A DNA stretch of 64,000 nucleotides, taken from the NCBI GenBank assembly GCA_038502055.1, contig JAXRKN010000040.1, positions 1,054,001 through 1,118,000 of the forward strand, written 5' to 3'. The stretch is from Tanytarsus gracilentus (Eukaryota; Arthropoda; Insecta; Diptera; Chironomidae). Below the pieces are notes generated by a model, which was not told the DNA's origin, ran no database searches, and was given only the letters and a program-made list of their open reading frames with translations. Shown here piece by piece: positions 27,184 to 41,300 of this stretch (its first letter is position 1; every line of letters starts with the position of its first letter). The translations under genes were made by a program, and so were the position numbers.

Positions 27184-30100
27184 AGAAAATTTGGAATTTT
27201 TAAAACACTTCCTGGGACTGTACATAGTAAAAAATTTACTTTTCCTAACTTTTAGTTAAATTAATTTCTTAATTCAAAAATTAATTATGTCAAGAGTCAT
27301 TTGATAGCGAAATTTTAGTTCTCATGAAAGACTTTTTTCTGTAGCCATGCTTAAGGTTAATATGAAACATAAAATGTTTAGAAATATTTAAGGTGAACAA
27401 AATTAACTAAATTTTAATCATTTTTGACATCACGCGAGAGCTTTGAAGTGGAAAAAAATTGTAACTTTGCTATTTCTTCACAATGATCTCCTTACTTAAA
27501 ATGCATATATGTGAAATATGATAATTTCGTAGACAAAAAGGACATTTTTTTGGCTAATTTGATAAATCTTCGAGATTATCATGGAACTGTATAAAAAATT
27601 TCTTTTTGGATTAAAAATTCTAGAAGTATTCTTTCGAAAATTTAGTTAAATTTTTATAATAATTTTTGTGTGTAAGGAATTTGATGATCTCAAAATGTCG
27701 ACGAGGATAATTCACAAAATTACTTTTAAAATTATAAAGTTGAGCGAATCCCACTGAGCGAAAGATAAAATCAATTTGCGTACGGTGGGATTTAACTTTA
27801 CAGTGACTAAATACTATGTAGTGACTCATTGCCTTGTGATTAAAACTCCGCTTTGATTGATGAAATAATTACATAGTTTTGATCTCACTTGAAGTCATTG
27901 GTGTCATTTGAAATTGCTCCGATTCCATGAAAATTCCCTCTCGAAAAAAAAGAGGAAAATCTCCGCAATAATTTTTCTATCTGTAGATATGCAAGCATTC
28001 TAATAAGTGTTAGTAACCAATTAGTGATATAGAAGTAATTAATGTAAATTTCAACCACACAAACAAGAAAAAAATGCATTAAATTTGAAGCAAAATCACT
28101 GCCAAAAAATCATCAACACACAAAAAGTTCTTTTTTTGTAAATTTATCGATACTTAATAATCAACTCGATCGATTAATTAACCGAGATAATTCATAAGTA
28201 AGTTGTGACTGATAATTTCTAAGAACAATAATGATACGAAAAAAAAGAAAATGAGTCAACCCGTTGAAGACACAAAAGAAAATTTAATTTTTCATCTCCA
28301 TCAAGTCACTGCCAGCTTATTAGCAGGATTTTAATTGGCACTCGTAAAAGAAACTGTTTAAGTAAATATTAATTAATTTACTGCCATAATGAGAACTTAA
28401 ATGTTAAAAACGACACACGCGAATGAGTTTAGAAAATGTAAATTAAAATTTTTTTTTGGAAAACTCGCAACATGAATGCCATTAAAAATTTAAAGTTACA
28501 GTTAATTTTTAAATTTAATTAAAAAATTTCCTGTCAACATCACAAAAAAAGTTAGTTTAAAAGCTCGGCAAGAGTTTCCTTGCGAATATAAAAAAATGGA
28601 ACACAGGGAAAGTGGTGAAAAAGTGGAAAATATAATAATTATGCTTATCATACGAAAAAGATTTATGTGGGAACCAAAAAATCCAATTTTAAAAAAAATA
28701 TCTCCATTAAAAGTTAAAATTAAAAATAAAATTATCACCAATAGTTTGATTGCCAAATAATCGTGAAAAATTCCTCATTATCGTACGGAATTTGATTGAA
28801 AATAAGAAAAGTAGTGCAAGGATAGAGGATTATAGGTGTAATAGTGAATAGTTTATCTCTCTCTCTCTCTTTTAGTTTGCCATTAAATGTTTTTTCTTAA
28901 ATCATCTCCAAAAAAATCCCACGCTTAAAAAATGATGGAAGTAATTTAATGCGATTGATATCGGAAAAGTAGTATAGACTAAAATATAAATTATAATTAA
29001 ATTCCTTGTGAAAAGATATGAATGGAACTTCCTCCCCGATGTGTTAATAACTTTTAATTTATTTTACATCTCCCCTCGTGATTTTCTCCTAAAACTGCAA
29101 TTTTTTATGAGTTCAAATATATTTTATTAAAAAAAGAACAATTTTTATTTCTTTGACTGGATCGTTTGATCGATCGCGACGGCAATTTGCAATGAGCAGA
29201 AGAGCTATTTTTTTCGGATAATGAAAGGTAAGAAGAAGATTAGAAAATGTTTAGGAAATTCACGACTACCTCAAAAAAAGAAAATTTAACACTCACACAA
29301 ATATAGAAATTGCCCTATAAATTCATCAACACTTAATGAATGCATTAATTGTATGAGAGCAAACAGTTTCGATCCGTTAAAAAATGAGAAAATTTAGAAA
29401 ACTCAGATAAAAAATTTATATAAGCAACAAAGATAAAATTTTATACGAGAAAAAAAAATTAAAATGTTTATAAGCTCCACCGAAAATGAAATTATCAAGC
29501 AAAATTTTATGCCATTATAAAATGTCTAAAAAGAAAATTATTTAAAATACTTTTCTTCCGTTTCTAATAGAATTTAATTATTAAGTGGTTCTTTAAGTGT
29601 AAAATGTTTAGTGCATTTTTATTTTATTTTTTAAATAATTTTCCTCTATCGATAGACTGTATAAAAAAAACTTCGTAAACACAAATTTTTGAGAGCAAAA
29701 TGAATCGGTTTTTTGTGTCATTTGCTTATTAGTATGATTTAGTTTTGCATCGAGTGATGCACCTAATTTTTATGTCGAAAAAATCCAAAACATTATCATA
29801 CAAAGTGAAAATCATAAAATTACTTTGTAATCTGATAAATCATTAAAAAATTAAATAAAAATTCAATATGAAAAAATCTAATGAAATTTTATTGATGCTG
29901 TTTTAAATTTTCAGGATTAATTAAATTTTTGCTTAGGGTGGTAGGTGAACGATTTAATAACTTTTAATCCAAAGATTAAAATATAAATCTAACTCCAACT
30001 TTTGATCTAACTCGAGCTTTTCAAAACCCAAGCTTTCTGTTTCACGTTAATTTTTAAATAAATTTTAAACGATATTGTAAATAATTTTTTCACAAATGTT

Positions 30101-32380
30101 TATTTTCCTTTCTTTCGAATCATTTCATCTTTCTACAATCATGCTCAAGATTACGAAATCTTTACATCTTATGTGCTTTATTTGGTGTCGAATGTATAAT
30201 TTACACAAACTCTTCACATTTTAATTTTTGAGGTTGGATGTTCATCACCACATGCAAAATGCTCGTTCCATGCCTATTTTCTGTCATATTTTTCTTCTAA
30301 AAAGGTAGCAATTCGGTTTATTTTCTCTCAGCTGATTTAACTTTTTATGCCTCCTAATTTCTTTTCATATGAAAAATAATATTTTGCTCTCTTTTAGTCT
30401 ATGCATTTTTATATATTGTAGCTGTCTCCACTTAAATGTCAACATGCATGTGTGTGTGTTGTTAATGATGTTGCTAATTCATTGAATCATTCGGTAAAAA
30501 TTAAATGTGAAAATTAAGATTTATTCTTCCGATGTTAATTTTGAGTTTTATTGTGTCGGTGCGATTAAGATGGAGAAACTGTTTATTACGCGTGGATAAA
30601 TGGCTTTAAGCGAAGTGCTATGAAAATAAAAGTTATCACATTTTCCTATGTTAAATATTTTCGCACGCACTTTATTCCATCGCACTCACACATGTTGTTA
30701 TGAGAATTATTTTACTTTTAAATGCTTCAAGCTTTTTTTTTCGATTGCCCATATTAATGATTATAGGAAAATTATGTCATTGTGTTTATGCTTATGTATG
30801 TCGCGATATTAAGTGTTACAATATTTTTTTTCGGAACAAAACAACCTGATTACTTCCTTCGTCTTAATTATGTTTTTTTTTCTACTCCGGCATTTGGAAA
30901 CAACAATACGCCTCTATAGAACTTTAACGCTTCACGAGTTTTTCATTCTAAATATACAATAACAATGATAAGTCTCTTATGGTTTCACTTATATATCAAA
31001 TTTCAATATTTTCTTACTAATCTCTCTTAAATTTTATCGAAGCATCGCGAGATAGAGGAATGATGAGGAAAATTATTGCTAAAATAAATATTGACTCAGA
31101 AACAGTAATTAAATTGGAGACGATCAAGGGATGAGCACATTGTGTTTGGTGTTTTTTTGTTGTTTTTAGAATTTTTAACAAAATTTATTTCATATAGAAT
31201 TTTTTTAATAATGTCCATCCCTCGTAATTATTCGATAAAGTTATTAACGAAATTAATTGAAAAATTCACTCTCTTTTGCATTTTCATAAAATCTCTCAAT
31301 AATTTTTTTATGAATCATCAATCAGTAGTTAGATTGGTAAGATTCGCATAATATCCGATGAAGATTTTATTCAAATGCAGGAGGGAGAGTACTAATTGAA
31401 AAGGAACACACGGCAAAATTTTAATTGTTGAATCTCATAAAAAGCAGCTGTAATTAACGCAAGTGTAATTTTCTAATTGTTTGTATTTGTCTATCCACTC
31501 GAAAATAAATCATTCACAAATATCAACAGTTTTCTTATGTTCTTACTAATAAAATATTCTTTTGGCTAAAGGAAGATTGATTGAAATTATTTTTTTTTAA
31601 ATATCTCAAGTAATTTTCATCTATTTAACACTTAATTGATATTTCATCCTCATTATGAATAAGTTAATATTAATATAGCAAAAATTGGTGGTAAACAAAT
31701 TTTTTTCTATCATAATGACACCAGAATTATGAATTTAATGTATTTTCCTTACACGATGAGAGTTTTATATAAAAAAATTATTTTTCATCTCTTTCTCAGA
31801 TTGCGCACTTGAAGATTTTCCTCAAAACAATTTTTTCACTCACCAGATGATTTAGTTTTGTACTCTATATAAGAAAGCAGACAGCAAAGAAGAAGAAAAT
31901 AAAGAGATTTTTTTTAATATTATATTTTTAGCACATTGCATTTGTCTATAAAAAAAAGTCAACTACAGTAGAATAATCTGGCAAGCGTTTTAATGTCCTG
32001 AAAATCTACAAGCTAACAACCTGATGATTCTACGTTATACATTTTTGTTTTGCTTTATAACATTTTCTGTTATTTTTCAGATAATATTTCATCAACTTCT
32101 CAATCACATTAAGATGAGTGAGGATAAAAATTGAACTGCGAAGAAAACTTTTGTGGTGCAATATCTCAACAAAAAACTTTTTAGTCACTCTAAAAAATAG
32201 TTTTGAGCTTTTATAGTTTTGCCATCATTTAAAATTTTCCTCGCAGTCACATTTTAACAAAATGATTTTTAAATATTTTTTAGATTTTTTGTATGAAATT
32301 TTAAATTTTATCTAACATGTTGAGTCGATGCCTGACTGTGGCACTTATGAGGAATCAGTTGGAGGCAGAGCTGAAAGATA
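27184..32380. other. convergent interval between jing and dysc
   Basis: This 5.2-kb stretch is very AT-rich with no supported ORF, and must hold the 3' UTRs of jing (from the left) and dysc (from the right). Candidate poly(A) signals: AATAAA on the plus strand at 28725-28730, and TTTATT at 31366-31371, which reads AATAAA on the minus strand. A CT run lies at about 28857-28872. I cannot tell where each transcript ends. Confidence 0.5.
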
Positions 32381-35300
32381 CTATTGTTCGAGAAAGACAA
32401 GAGCTGTTGGCTTTGGCTCCAGATTTGATTTCTTTGCTTCCACAACCAAGAATGTGATCTCGTTTCGATCACGATTTGCATAACATTCAGCTATGAGACG
32501 AGCAACGTCCTGTTGACGATATTTGAGCGAGAGAAAAAGTTTTGAAATTTGCATAATTTTCTTCTTTCTATTCTTACCTGATGCTGCATTCCCTCAACCT
32601 TCACGCCGTCAACCTCAAGTATCAGTTGACCTACCTCCAAACCACCAGTCTCGTAAGCAGCTCCGTGTTCCTGATAAATAATAATAAAGGTGTTGCATGT
32701 TATTTAATTACAAATATGGAAATTGAGGGTGATTTGGGTCAAGAAAAATCCTCTCGAATATTTTAATATAAATTGCGAAAATTTAAAAGTCAACTCAAAA
32801 TCAATATTTTTTCCCATGTTAAGCGTCGAATAATTTTTGGGGGCATTTATCATGATATTAAACCATGAATTACGTAAATATCATTAACTTCGATTGAGAT
32901 AACCCTCCAGAAATGCCGAGCTTTTATGGTTTTTAGTATGAGAACTTTTTCGTTCAAAATGTTTGAATTAAAAACACTTGTAAAAAATAATGAATGCCCA
33001 CTCTTGTGATTAATCACTTACATGAATATTGATGATTCGCGGCAGTGGATGCTTGGTGTTTGCGCCGCCCTCGATTGCAATCCCGAGTATGGCTTTCGTC
33101 TTCCGCACGGATATAAACAAATTGCCATTCTCATCAGGTACAATGTGTGATAAATTTTCGGAATTTCGTAAATCTACTAAATTAGCTTCATTTTCCTCCG
33201 TTGGCAAACGCTGCATTGACTAAAGTTGTCGCATTAAGTGATGAAGGACGTCGAATAATTTAGACGGATTGATGATGGATTATTTTCGTAGTAGTCGGAG
33301 GGAGGAAAAGAAGAAGAAGGAAAAACATTATGTTAATATCTAATTATCTAAAGCGTCGCTGTTGTTGCTATTCAGCCAAAAGCAAAATGACATCATTTAA
33401 ATGAAAGATTTATAAAAATGATGACAAAACATAATCGAGAGTGGCACTCTCAAACGAAATAATTTTATAGGATAAAAATCAAGAAGAAGGGGAGAGGAAG
33501 TTTAATGGCTATGAATTGAGATGAGAATGAATTTCTTGTTGTGCTCCTAATTCACAATAAATCATGAGAATGCGTGATGATTTATGATTGCATGGCATGC
33601 GTGTAGCTCAATGAATAAGAAGACGAATTTATATTATTTGATGATCAGTTGCAGGGATAGATATAGATATGAGAAAAAAGAGTTGGATGACAAGCAATAA
33701 ATTGCAAAATCGAGTGGGTGAATGCCTGTTCTGTGTGTGTGCTTGTGTATATTTGAGTCTCGAGGGGTTTTCTATTTGAGTGTAGGTAATTACAGGTGTT
33801 TAATAGAGAAGGAAAAACCTAATTCCAATTCATTAGATTTCAAAGCCAAAATTATCACGCTATTTCTACTCAAGTGCTTTAACATACGGCCGGGTTGCAA
33901 AATATGCATAAGGGTGTGGGTTGTTAACAAGCTTTAACTGTGATTGAAAATTGAACTCCATCAAGTAATATTTCACATTAATTTCTCCAATTGCGAAGTT
34001 ATTTTAAATCATTTAAATAATAAATAAATTTTAATAAATTCACGAAAATATAAAGAACAAAGCTTGATTATTTTGGAGCGTCAAAATTTTTTTTGTCATA
34101 ACTTTTTCTTACTCACAGAATTTTTAAAAAATTTGCCATCTTCTCTTTAATAAATCCATAAAGAGAAAAATTGCATTTTTATCACAAGAGTACACAAAAG
34201 GATTTTTTTTCCATTTAAGGTATAAAAGGAGCAAGGATGTATACAAAGACACACACAAGAAGTTGAAGTGAGAAAGAAAAGGAGAAGGCGATTGAATGGG
34301 AGAGAAAGCAGTGTGACAACACAACATTTCCATTACCTGATATCGTGTCACATTTTTATTACTTTCGTCCCTGAATAACCGGCGGCCGTCATCATTCAAA
34401 TCAAAGCTTCGTGAAAACTTTGTTGAAAATTCCTAATTTTTATTTTTTCAAAAATTTGGCATTCCGCAAAAAGTTGCATAAAAATATATGAAAATAAAAA
34501 TGGCATGAGAATAAAAATTTTCAACATATTTTTTACAAAAATTTTCTATTTTTGGTCTTAAAAATGCTTTTTTATATTAAAAGTTTGACGTTTCTTGAAT
34601 CGTTAAATCGACAAATCATAAAAAAATTTAGTCGTGAAAATTTCCTCTTTAAAAAAGCTTTTTAGAGCTTTCTAAAACTGAATCAAATTTTTTACGGTTT
34701 TAATGGATGTAATAACATGTTATTGTTATCATATTTTGCGCCTGAAATAACATAAAATCATTTTCTATGCGCCCCGGAAGTCGTTATATGCTTTTAATGT
34801 CGAGCCAACATATAATCTCAGTCATTCTATTTTTAGACGCCTTTTTTCAGTCTCAATCTGTTATTATAGTACAATTTGGAAGGCTTATGTTGTCATACAA
34901 GTGGGTTCGTTTTCATTTTCATCATCATCATTGAGCGCTCTGTCACTCTCGGGTTTGATGGTTGAATGTTTAATTTTATTTAAAGAGAGATTAAATTTCA
35001 CATTTCAAGGGATGAAAATTGTTTTAATCAAAAGTCTAAAATAAAAGCAAAACTTTCAATCTCACAGAAATAATTTTATCTATCATTGAAAAGCTTCCAA
35101 CCCTTTGATTATTTTAAGAACAAAATAAACCTTTCAAATCACATAAAGAGCGCTTTATAGAAAAATAAATACAATGCAGCTCTACCAAAATCTACGTGTT
35201 GCGCAAAATATTTTATTTATACTCAATAAAAAGGAGCTTTTTAAAGGAAAAAAGTTCAACAGTGCTTTAGACATTCGTAAAAAAAGGTGCGAGAGATTCT

Positions 35301-38300
35301 TTTCTAAACTAAAAAGCACTACGGAAATTTCTTTATTATTATTTTCATTCAGCTCGATTTACTCAAAAAAAAGAGAAGAAAAATGAGGATAAAAATATTT
35401 TTTACACTATTATCGAGAAGAATTTTAAAGTTAAAGGATAAAAGAATAAAGAAAGAATTTTACATAAACATTTAACAACATAGCTAAACTTACTAATGGT
35501 CGACCGCAATACCATGATTTAACTTTTTGCGTTATACCGCCTATTTGCGTACGAATTCCTTCTAAATAGCTACCCTGTAAGTTTGCAATTCATAATTTTT
35601 TTTTCAATAATCACACATTCAGTAAAATAGTTGAAATTGATTTTTATATAAACATCAGAATAGTTATGAAAGAGGGAAAGGAGAGAAAAAGAAATATAAA
35701 AGAGGAGAAAATACATAAAGAAATATTTGATAAATACATAATAATAGCATAGAAATATTGTATAATTGTATGGGATTGAATTAATGGGTTTTCGGAAGGG
35801 AATGAAATGTGTTTGTTTGTTGTAAGTTTTTCAAGGCATAAAGTTATTATTGTCACATAAAATGAGAAGAAGATATCGTCAGTCGCAGACGTCAGAAGGA
35901 GGAGAAGATAAAAGAGAAGATGGGCAATTGATGGAATTTTTCGATCGATATTGTTCGAAGGAGAAAAGTGACATTAAATTAACTATTCGCTCCTGTCGAC
36001 GTTCTGGCAGGAAAAGTTTCTCTTTCGAAGTGCCATGTGAAATTATGTAAAGTGGTTTGCACAGTCACTCGACGGCAAGAGATTCTTGACTTGTCACTAA
36101 ATTTTCTCACTCACTTTTCAACCCAAATCTCACATTTTATGCTCTCCTTTTCGAGAAATTCAAAATTACTTTTTAAAGAAGATGAGGAAATGGTATTTTG
36201 AAGGGAAATAAACTTCTTGATTAAATAAAGTTTCGTGATTTTTAATTAAAGTTGAAAGTGTCATTTTCTATTGAAGTTTTAAATTTAATTTGCATAACTT
36301 AAAACTTTTCAACACTCCTTAATAAAATAATTTAAATTTAATATTTTACTACAAAATTATCTTTCAAAATCAAACTCAACGTGTAAAGGATTTCGGCTTT
36401 TAAAATTGATGGATTAAAATCTACGCGTTTAAGGAAAAATATTAAAATTAATGGCTCTCGTATTTTTACGACTTTCACAATCTTCTCAATTTTTCACATC
36501 TCGTTAAACATTCAAGTTTTTTTTCCTGCTGTCATATTATTCGATGAAAAGGAGTGACAGCGATTATGAATGTACATATGCGATGAGCATATCAGCTTTC
36601 TAACCGAAAACGATGGAAGAATAACAAACTAAAAACTTTTTTTTTGGCAGTGTATGAGTGAATGTTGTGCTTGTCTGGCTTCAACACTTTTTTCACAGTG
36701 CCTCTTATGTCGGATGGGGTTGGCAAGATAATCAATTATCAAGCTTTTAACTCGCTTTTTGGCACCGACACTCACATGACAAATACAATTTGCTTTTCAG
36801 TCCGAAAAAAAAGTGACGAAGTTTGGATTTCTATTGTTCTCTTTGTGTTGCAGAATAAAATTCATTTAAAATTTTATAATTGAAAAACTTTTATCAATCA
36901 GTTTCGATTTTTAAAGGTTTCAAGTCTTAATTGAATTTTAAGATTTTCAAATAATAGCTTAAATTGAAAGATTTGTAGGAAGGACTTTTCTGCATTTAAA
37001 AATATATTTAATTCAGTATTTACATTTTGATGCAATTTTAACAATTAAAAAATTATAGCAAATATGATTCTATTAAAAGGACCAGAAAAAAACAAACACA
37101 GACACGAAAACGAAAATTAACCTTTATTTCAAAAAAGTTAAAAAATTAAAATTAAATTTGTCTTTTATGACTGAACCACATTTAAATTCCGCTTCATTAA
37201 TTTCCGAAAACTTATCGAGCACTGAATAGAATTCTAAGTGTATACACGTGTATTCAAAAATTAAATACGAGAAGGAAAAATAAAATTAAACCAAAAATTA
37301 AAAGTTTTCATGAATCATGAAAATAACTTAAATAAAAAAAATAATTAATGAAAGAAAATTTGTTTGCTCACCTGGTCCTAGAAAGGTTAATCCACAAGGT
37401 GAAATGAAAAGAATGCGTGGAAAGCGGCGGCAATTAAATTTGAGGAGGGAAAAGAGAAAAATAAAAATAAAAGATGTGCATTAGACTTAATGTTGCCATC
37501 AAATTTCACATTTTCATTCACACGCTACACTAAAATTTTCTACGTAAAAAATTAATTTTTTATTTCAAACCGTGAAAGTTCAATTTAATTTTCTCGTGTG
37601 TGTAATGATTTGATGAGAACAATGAATGACTTAAGCTACAACCTACAAACACATCAAAAACATGACTAATCTCTTAAACTCATTACATAAATCACTTGTC
37701 AACGATGATGCCTTACTCACATAAATTTAAATGTATAAACAACGGCATTCCATAAATGGCACATCAAAATAGCACAAGTTTAAAATTTTCACATCTCAAC
37801 ATTCTTGCATAAAAATTTAACTCAAATAAAAAGAGAGCAAATGGCGAGGAAGAATTTTTCAATTTATATCATCTCATGAATTATGCATTCGAGGATGAGA
37901 ACAAACCAACAAAAAAAGATGCACATGAAGTTTTTCTCGACTTTTTTTTATTTTTACGACACTTATGTATGCACTGTGGGTTTTGTCGGTATTAAAGAAT
38001 AGAAAGCACAGCGGGAAAAATCAATATTTTCGAAACATAATAAAATTTATGGCTGACTAGTGGTTTTAAAAATGAATCAGAAAATTCAACTTGAACCTAG
38101 ACATAAAATTTGTGCAAATAAATCTAGAGCATTCAATAGTAAAATAAAAATAGAACAACCAAATGTCATAAAACCTTCAATTTATTTTTAACTAAAAAGC
38201 TCTGATACAAACCACTAGTCAGCCACAGTAATAAAACTCAGACTCCAACTGGTATAAAATGAAATTATTTTGAAATAAAAACTATACCGTGTGGTTGAAT

Positions 38301-41300
38301 GTATCTGAAGATGGAGAAATGAAGGAAATAATAACCACATAAAAAATACACAAACATCCAGCAAAATAACATCATAACAGTCACGGGAAAAACGATCGAG
38401 AAATTATTTTGGTGAGACTCTTACCGAATCGTACTCTAAACGTGACACTAGAGACTCGCTCCCTCGCCTTGGTCTTAAATTATAAAGCTATTAAAAATAA
38501 GGCGCGCATATGTCGATGGCGGAGGGTGCGAACGAAGCGCATAATTTTAAAATTTTGCCAAAAAGAAAATGAAAAGAGAAAGAAAATAATTTTTGAAGAT
38601 TAATCAAATCATCGCCTTTGCATTAAATTCACATATTTTCTCATAATAAAAACATAAAAACACAAATTGACAATCTAAAAAATTTATTTATCATCCGCAA
38701 AAACCGCTTCTTTATGTGTTGAACTGTTGAAGGTGTCACAACATACTGAAATTTATGTTCTCATGAGCTCTCAATAAAGAATCACTTGTGTATGTGCAGT
38801 CATGTTCAAATTCAAATGCCAATCAAAAAAAGAAGAGAGCGAGATGAAGAAGAAAAATATTGAGGAAATAAATCGAATATCAACAAACAAACAAAAATTG
38901 GTCGACGACAATCGACAGTGAAGTGTGAGAGGAAAAATAAAATTTGATTGAATTTCGTATCGATTTTTTTTGTGAGCAGGTAGTAAGTGTTTTCGTGCCC
39001 TTGACATTGCCTTACTATACGCCAGCGAGGAAAATTTTCGTGACACATTTTTGCTCCTTAACATCCACCCTTCGCAGTGCAAATGCAATCAATCATCTAG
39101 CCGAGGCACTTCCCTCAGAAAAAACAACTTAATTTCATTCATACCTTCTTACGCAGAGAAAAAAAGAAATTCATATTAGCGAAAGAAATCCTTCACAGTT
39201 GACCACAAATTGAAGCAAATTCTCATAATTTTTAGCAGAAAGACTTCGTTCAAAAATTAGCGTCAAGGAAAATTCGAGCGACTTTCGGAAGCACGAGAGA
39301 GTGATTTGGTGAAAATGTGTGCGTGTGCGAAGACGAACGAAAGAGAGTGTTGGAATAAATTAATTAAACAAAACAGTCACCTTATCACCTATTGTTTGAC
39401 TAGAAATGTTTTGTTTAAATTGATTGCCATAGCTAAAATTGCTACCGATTGATGATTTGGTCATCGAGGGCGGTGGTGTGAAGCGTTTTTTTGCTGCCGC
39501 CATCATGTCAGGAACATGGCTCTGTGACATGCTCAAGTGACGCATTGACGAGTGACGAATTATTGGCGGTCCGGCTGACAACGGTCGATTCGGTAGTGGT
39601 GCGGGTGGTCTAAATTAGTTTTAATAACACGTCGAAAGAGGTTGGGGAAGAGAACGATGGGTGGATATTTTGGTATTTTTTAAACATGTAATTTCTAATT
39701 TTATATTTTTTCGTGTCAGACGTATAGAGCTTGAAATCGATACCGAATTAGACAGTGTCCTACGGCCGACTTCAAGCTCCACACTTCAACATGTTTTACG
39801 TGTTTCGCATGAATTTATCAAAAAAAAGCAATTTTCTCTGTTTGCATGTGTTTGTCTGTCACTGTTAATATGTGTATAGAATATTGTGGTGCCTATGAAT
39901 AAATAATGAAAAGTCATTAAATACCGATTTCGAATATCAGTCGCTGATGCGCCAGAAGATGCTGCATTTTTCGGTGTACTCGATCGCGAATTTGGTCTCT
40001 CCATCGTCACGTGCTTTTTCTTTGTCGCCTCACTTACTTCAGCATCCGTGTCGGAAGCCTTTTTTTAATTCATTTATCATTTTACAAATTTTTGTTGTCG
40101 TTGAGGGTTATGTTTGAAGATGAAAGTACGAGAGGGATGATGATGGCAATCATAAATTGAAGAGGGGAATGAATTCATAAAATTTCAACAATTAAGTGTG
40201 TTTGTGTTTGAGCGAAAGGGTTGCGAAAACATTTTATTTTCTTCTTTTTGCGGGGAGAGAGAGAAAATGCCACGAGAGTAGCATTTAGTAAGGGTAAAAG
40301 TGTGGTTGCTCGTGCGAAAGAAAGAAAAACAGATTTTCTGCAATGTTTTTCTTTTTTTTTGTTTTAATTAACTCGTATTGCATTTTTTGGAAGTTATTTA
40401 TAACTTATAATCATAATCAAGAAGAAGAAAAAAAATTTGCTAAAGCTTAGATAAATTTAAATTTTCAAAAGCAACATCCAGAATTTTTTAAATTAAAAAT
40501 AAAAAGTTTTTTTTGGCAAAAACCTTCAACTAAAATTTTCTTTTGCAACTTCTGGAATTAAGCACATTTGCGATGCCAAAAAAAATTCAATTTGTTACGA
40601 AAGAAGTGCATAAAATTCTATGTACATTCTATCACGTTATCGTCATCATCATTACCGTCATTCATTCATTCTTGAGGAGGTGAATGGAGATGAAACAGAA
40701 ATGATAGCTATTTTTACGTACAGACTCGTAAAATTTTACAGAAAAAATTCTCATTCAATTCGACAAAGGCGAAAAAAGTTAAATGGAAAGGAAAATTCCG
40801 GTAAATTGAGATTTTGTCAAATTGAAAATTTTTGTTATAATAAATGGAAAGCTAAAAATGTTTGTGAGCTAATTTTTTACAACTCGCGAGTTGCAAAGTA
40901 AATTTAAAAGCTTATAAAATGCTTCAAAGTATTTTGGATAAAACTTTTCAAAGAAATTTATTAGCTCACAAACAGTTCACCGAAAAATATAAAAAGAAAG
41001 TGAAATCTAAGATCAAGCTGATGAAAAGCATATTTTTAAAGTGAACTCAAAAAGAGGACGAATAAACTTTTACTCGACCGAGATCTCTCTCATGTCAGAA
41101 AAATAAAATTTAGCTTTTAACGACAACCTTAAATGCCAATTGCAATATAAAGTTTAAAAAGAGAGCAAGATATAAAAGCGATCTCAAAGAATTCTCATGT
41201 AGGATTAAGATAAAAGTGTCTAATGCAGGCATAAAAGAAAACAAATTAGCATTCGAGTCTAAGCTGAGAGATTATGTGATGACGTTATTAAAAGCTCTTG

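Larger units (their letters stand above)
35575..39380 (-). other. dysc: long dysc intron
   Basis: A 3.8-kb AT-rich intron. It contains the possible 6-nt microexon at 37372-37377 and a pair of perfect 17-bp inverted repeats at 38050-38066 and 38209-38225. A good donor-like site sits near 38423, but no phase-compatible exon goes with it. Open frames on the plus strand here are short and unlike any protein. Confidence 0.6.

Noticed and set aside
32324..32457. Short plus-strand frame starting MLSRCLTVALMRNQ, opposite the last dysc exon
   Set aside because: Antisense shadow of the coding exon 32509-32381, whose PDZ3 sequence is clearly the real reading.
38423..38471. Possible dysc exon ending at a good GTAAGAG donor near 38423
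   Set aside because: It would end in phase 1, whereas neighbouring exons from 39381 down to 32509 join in phase 0; the acceptor is weak. Kept out of the gene model.
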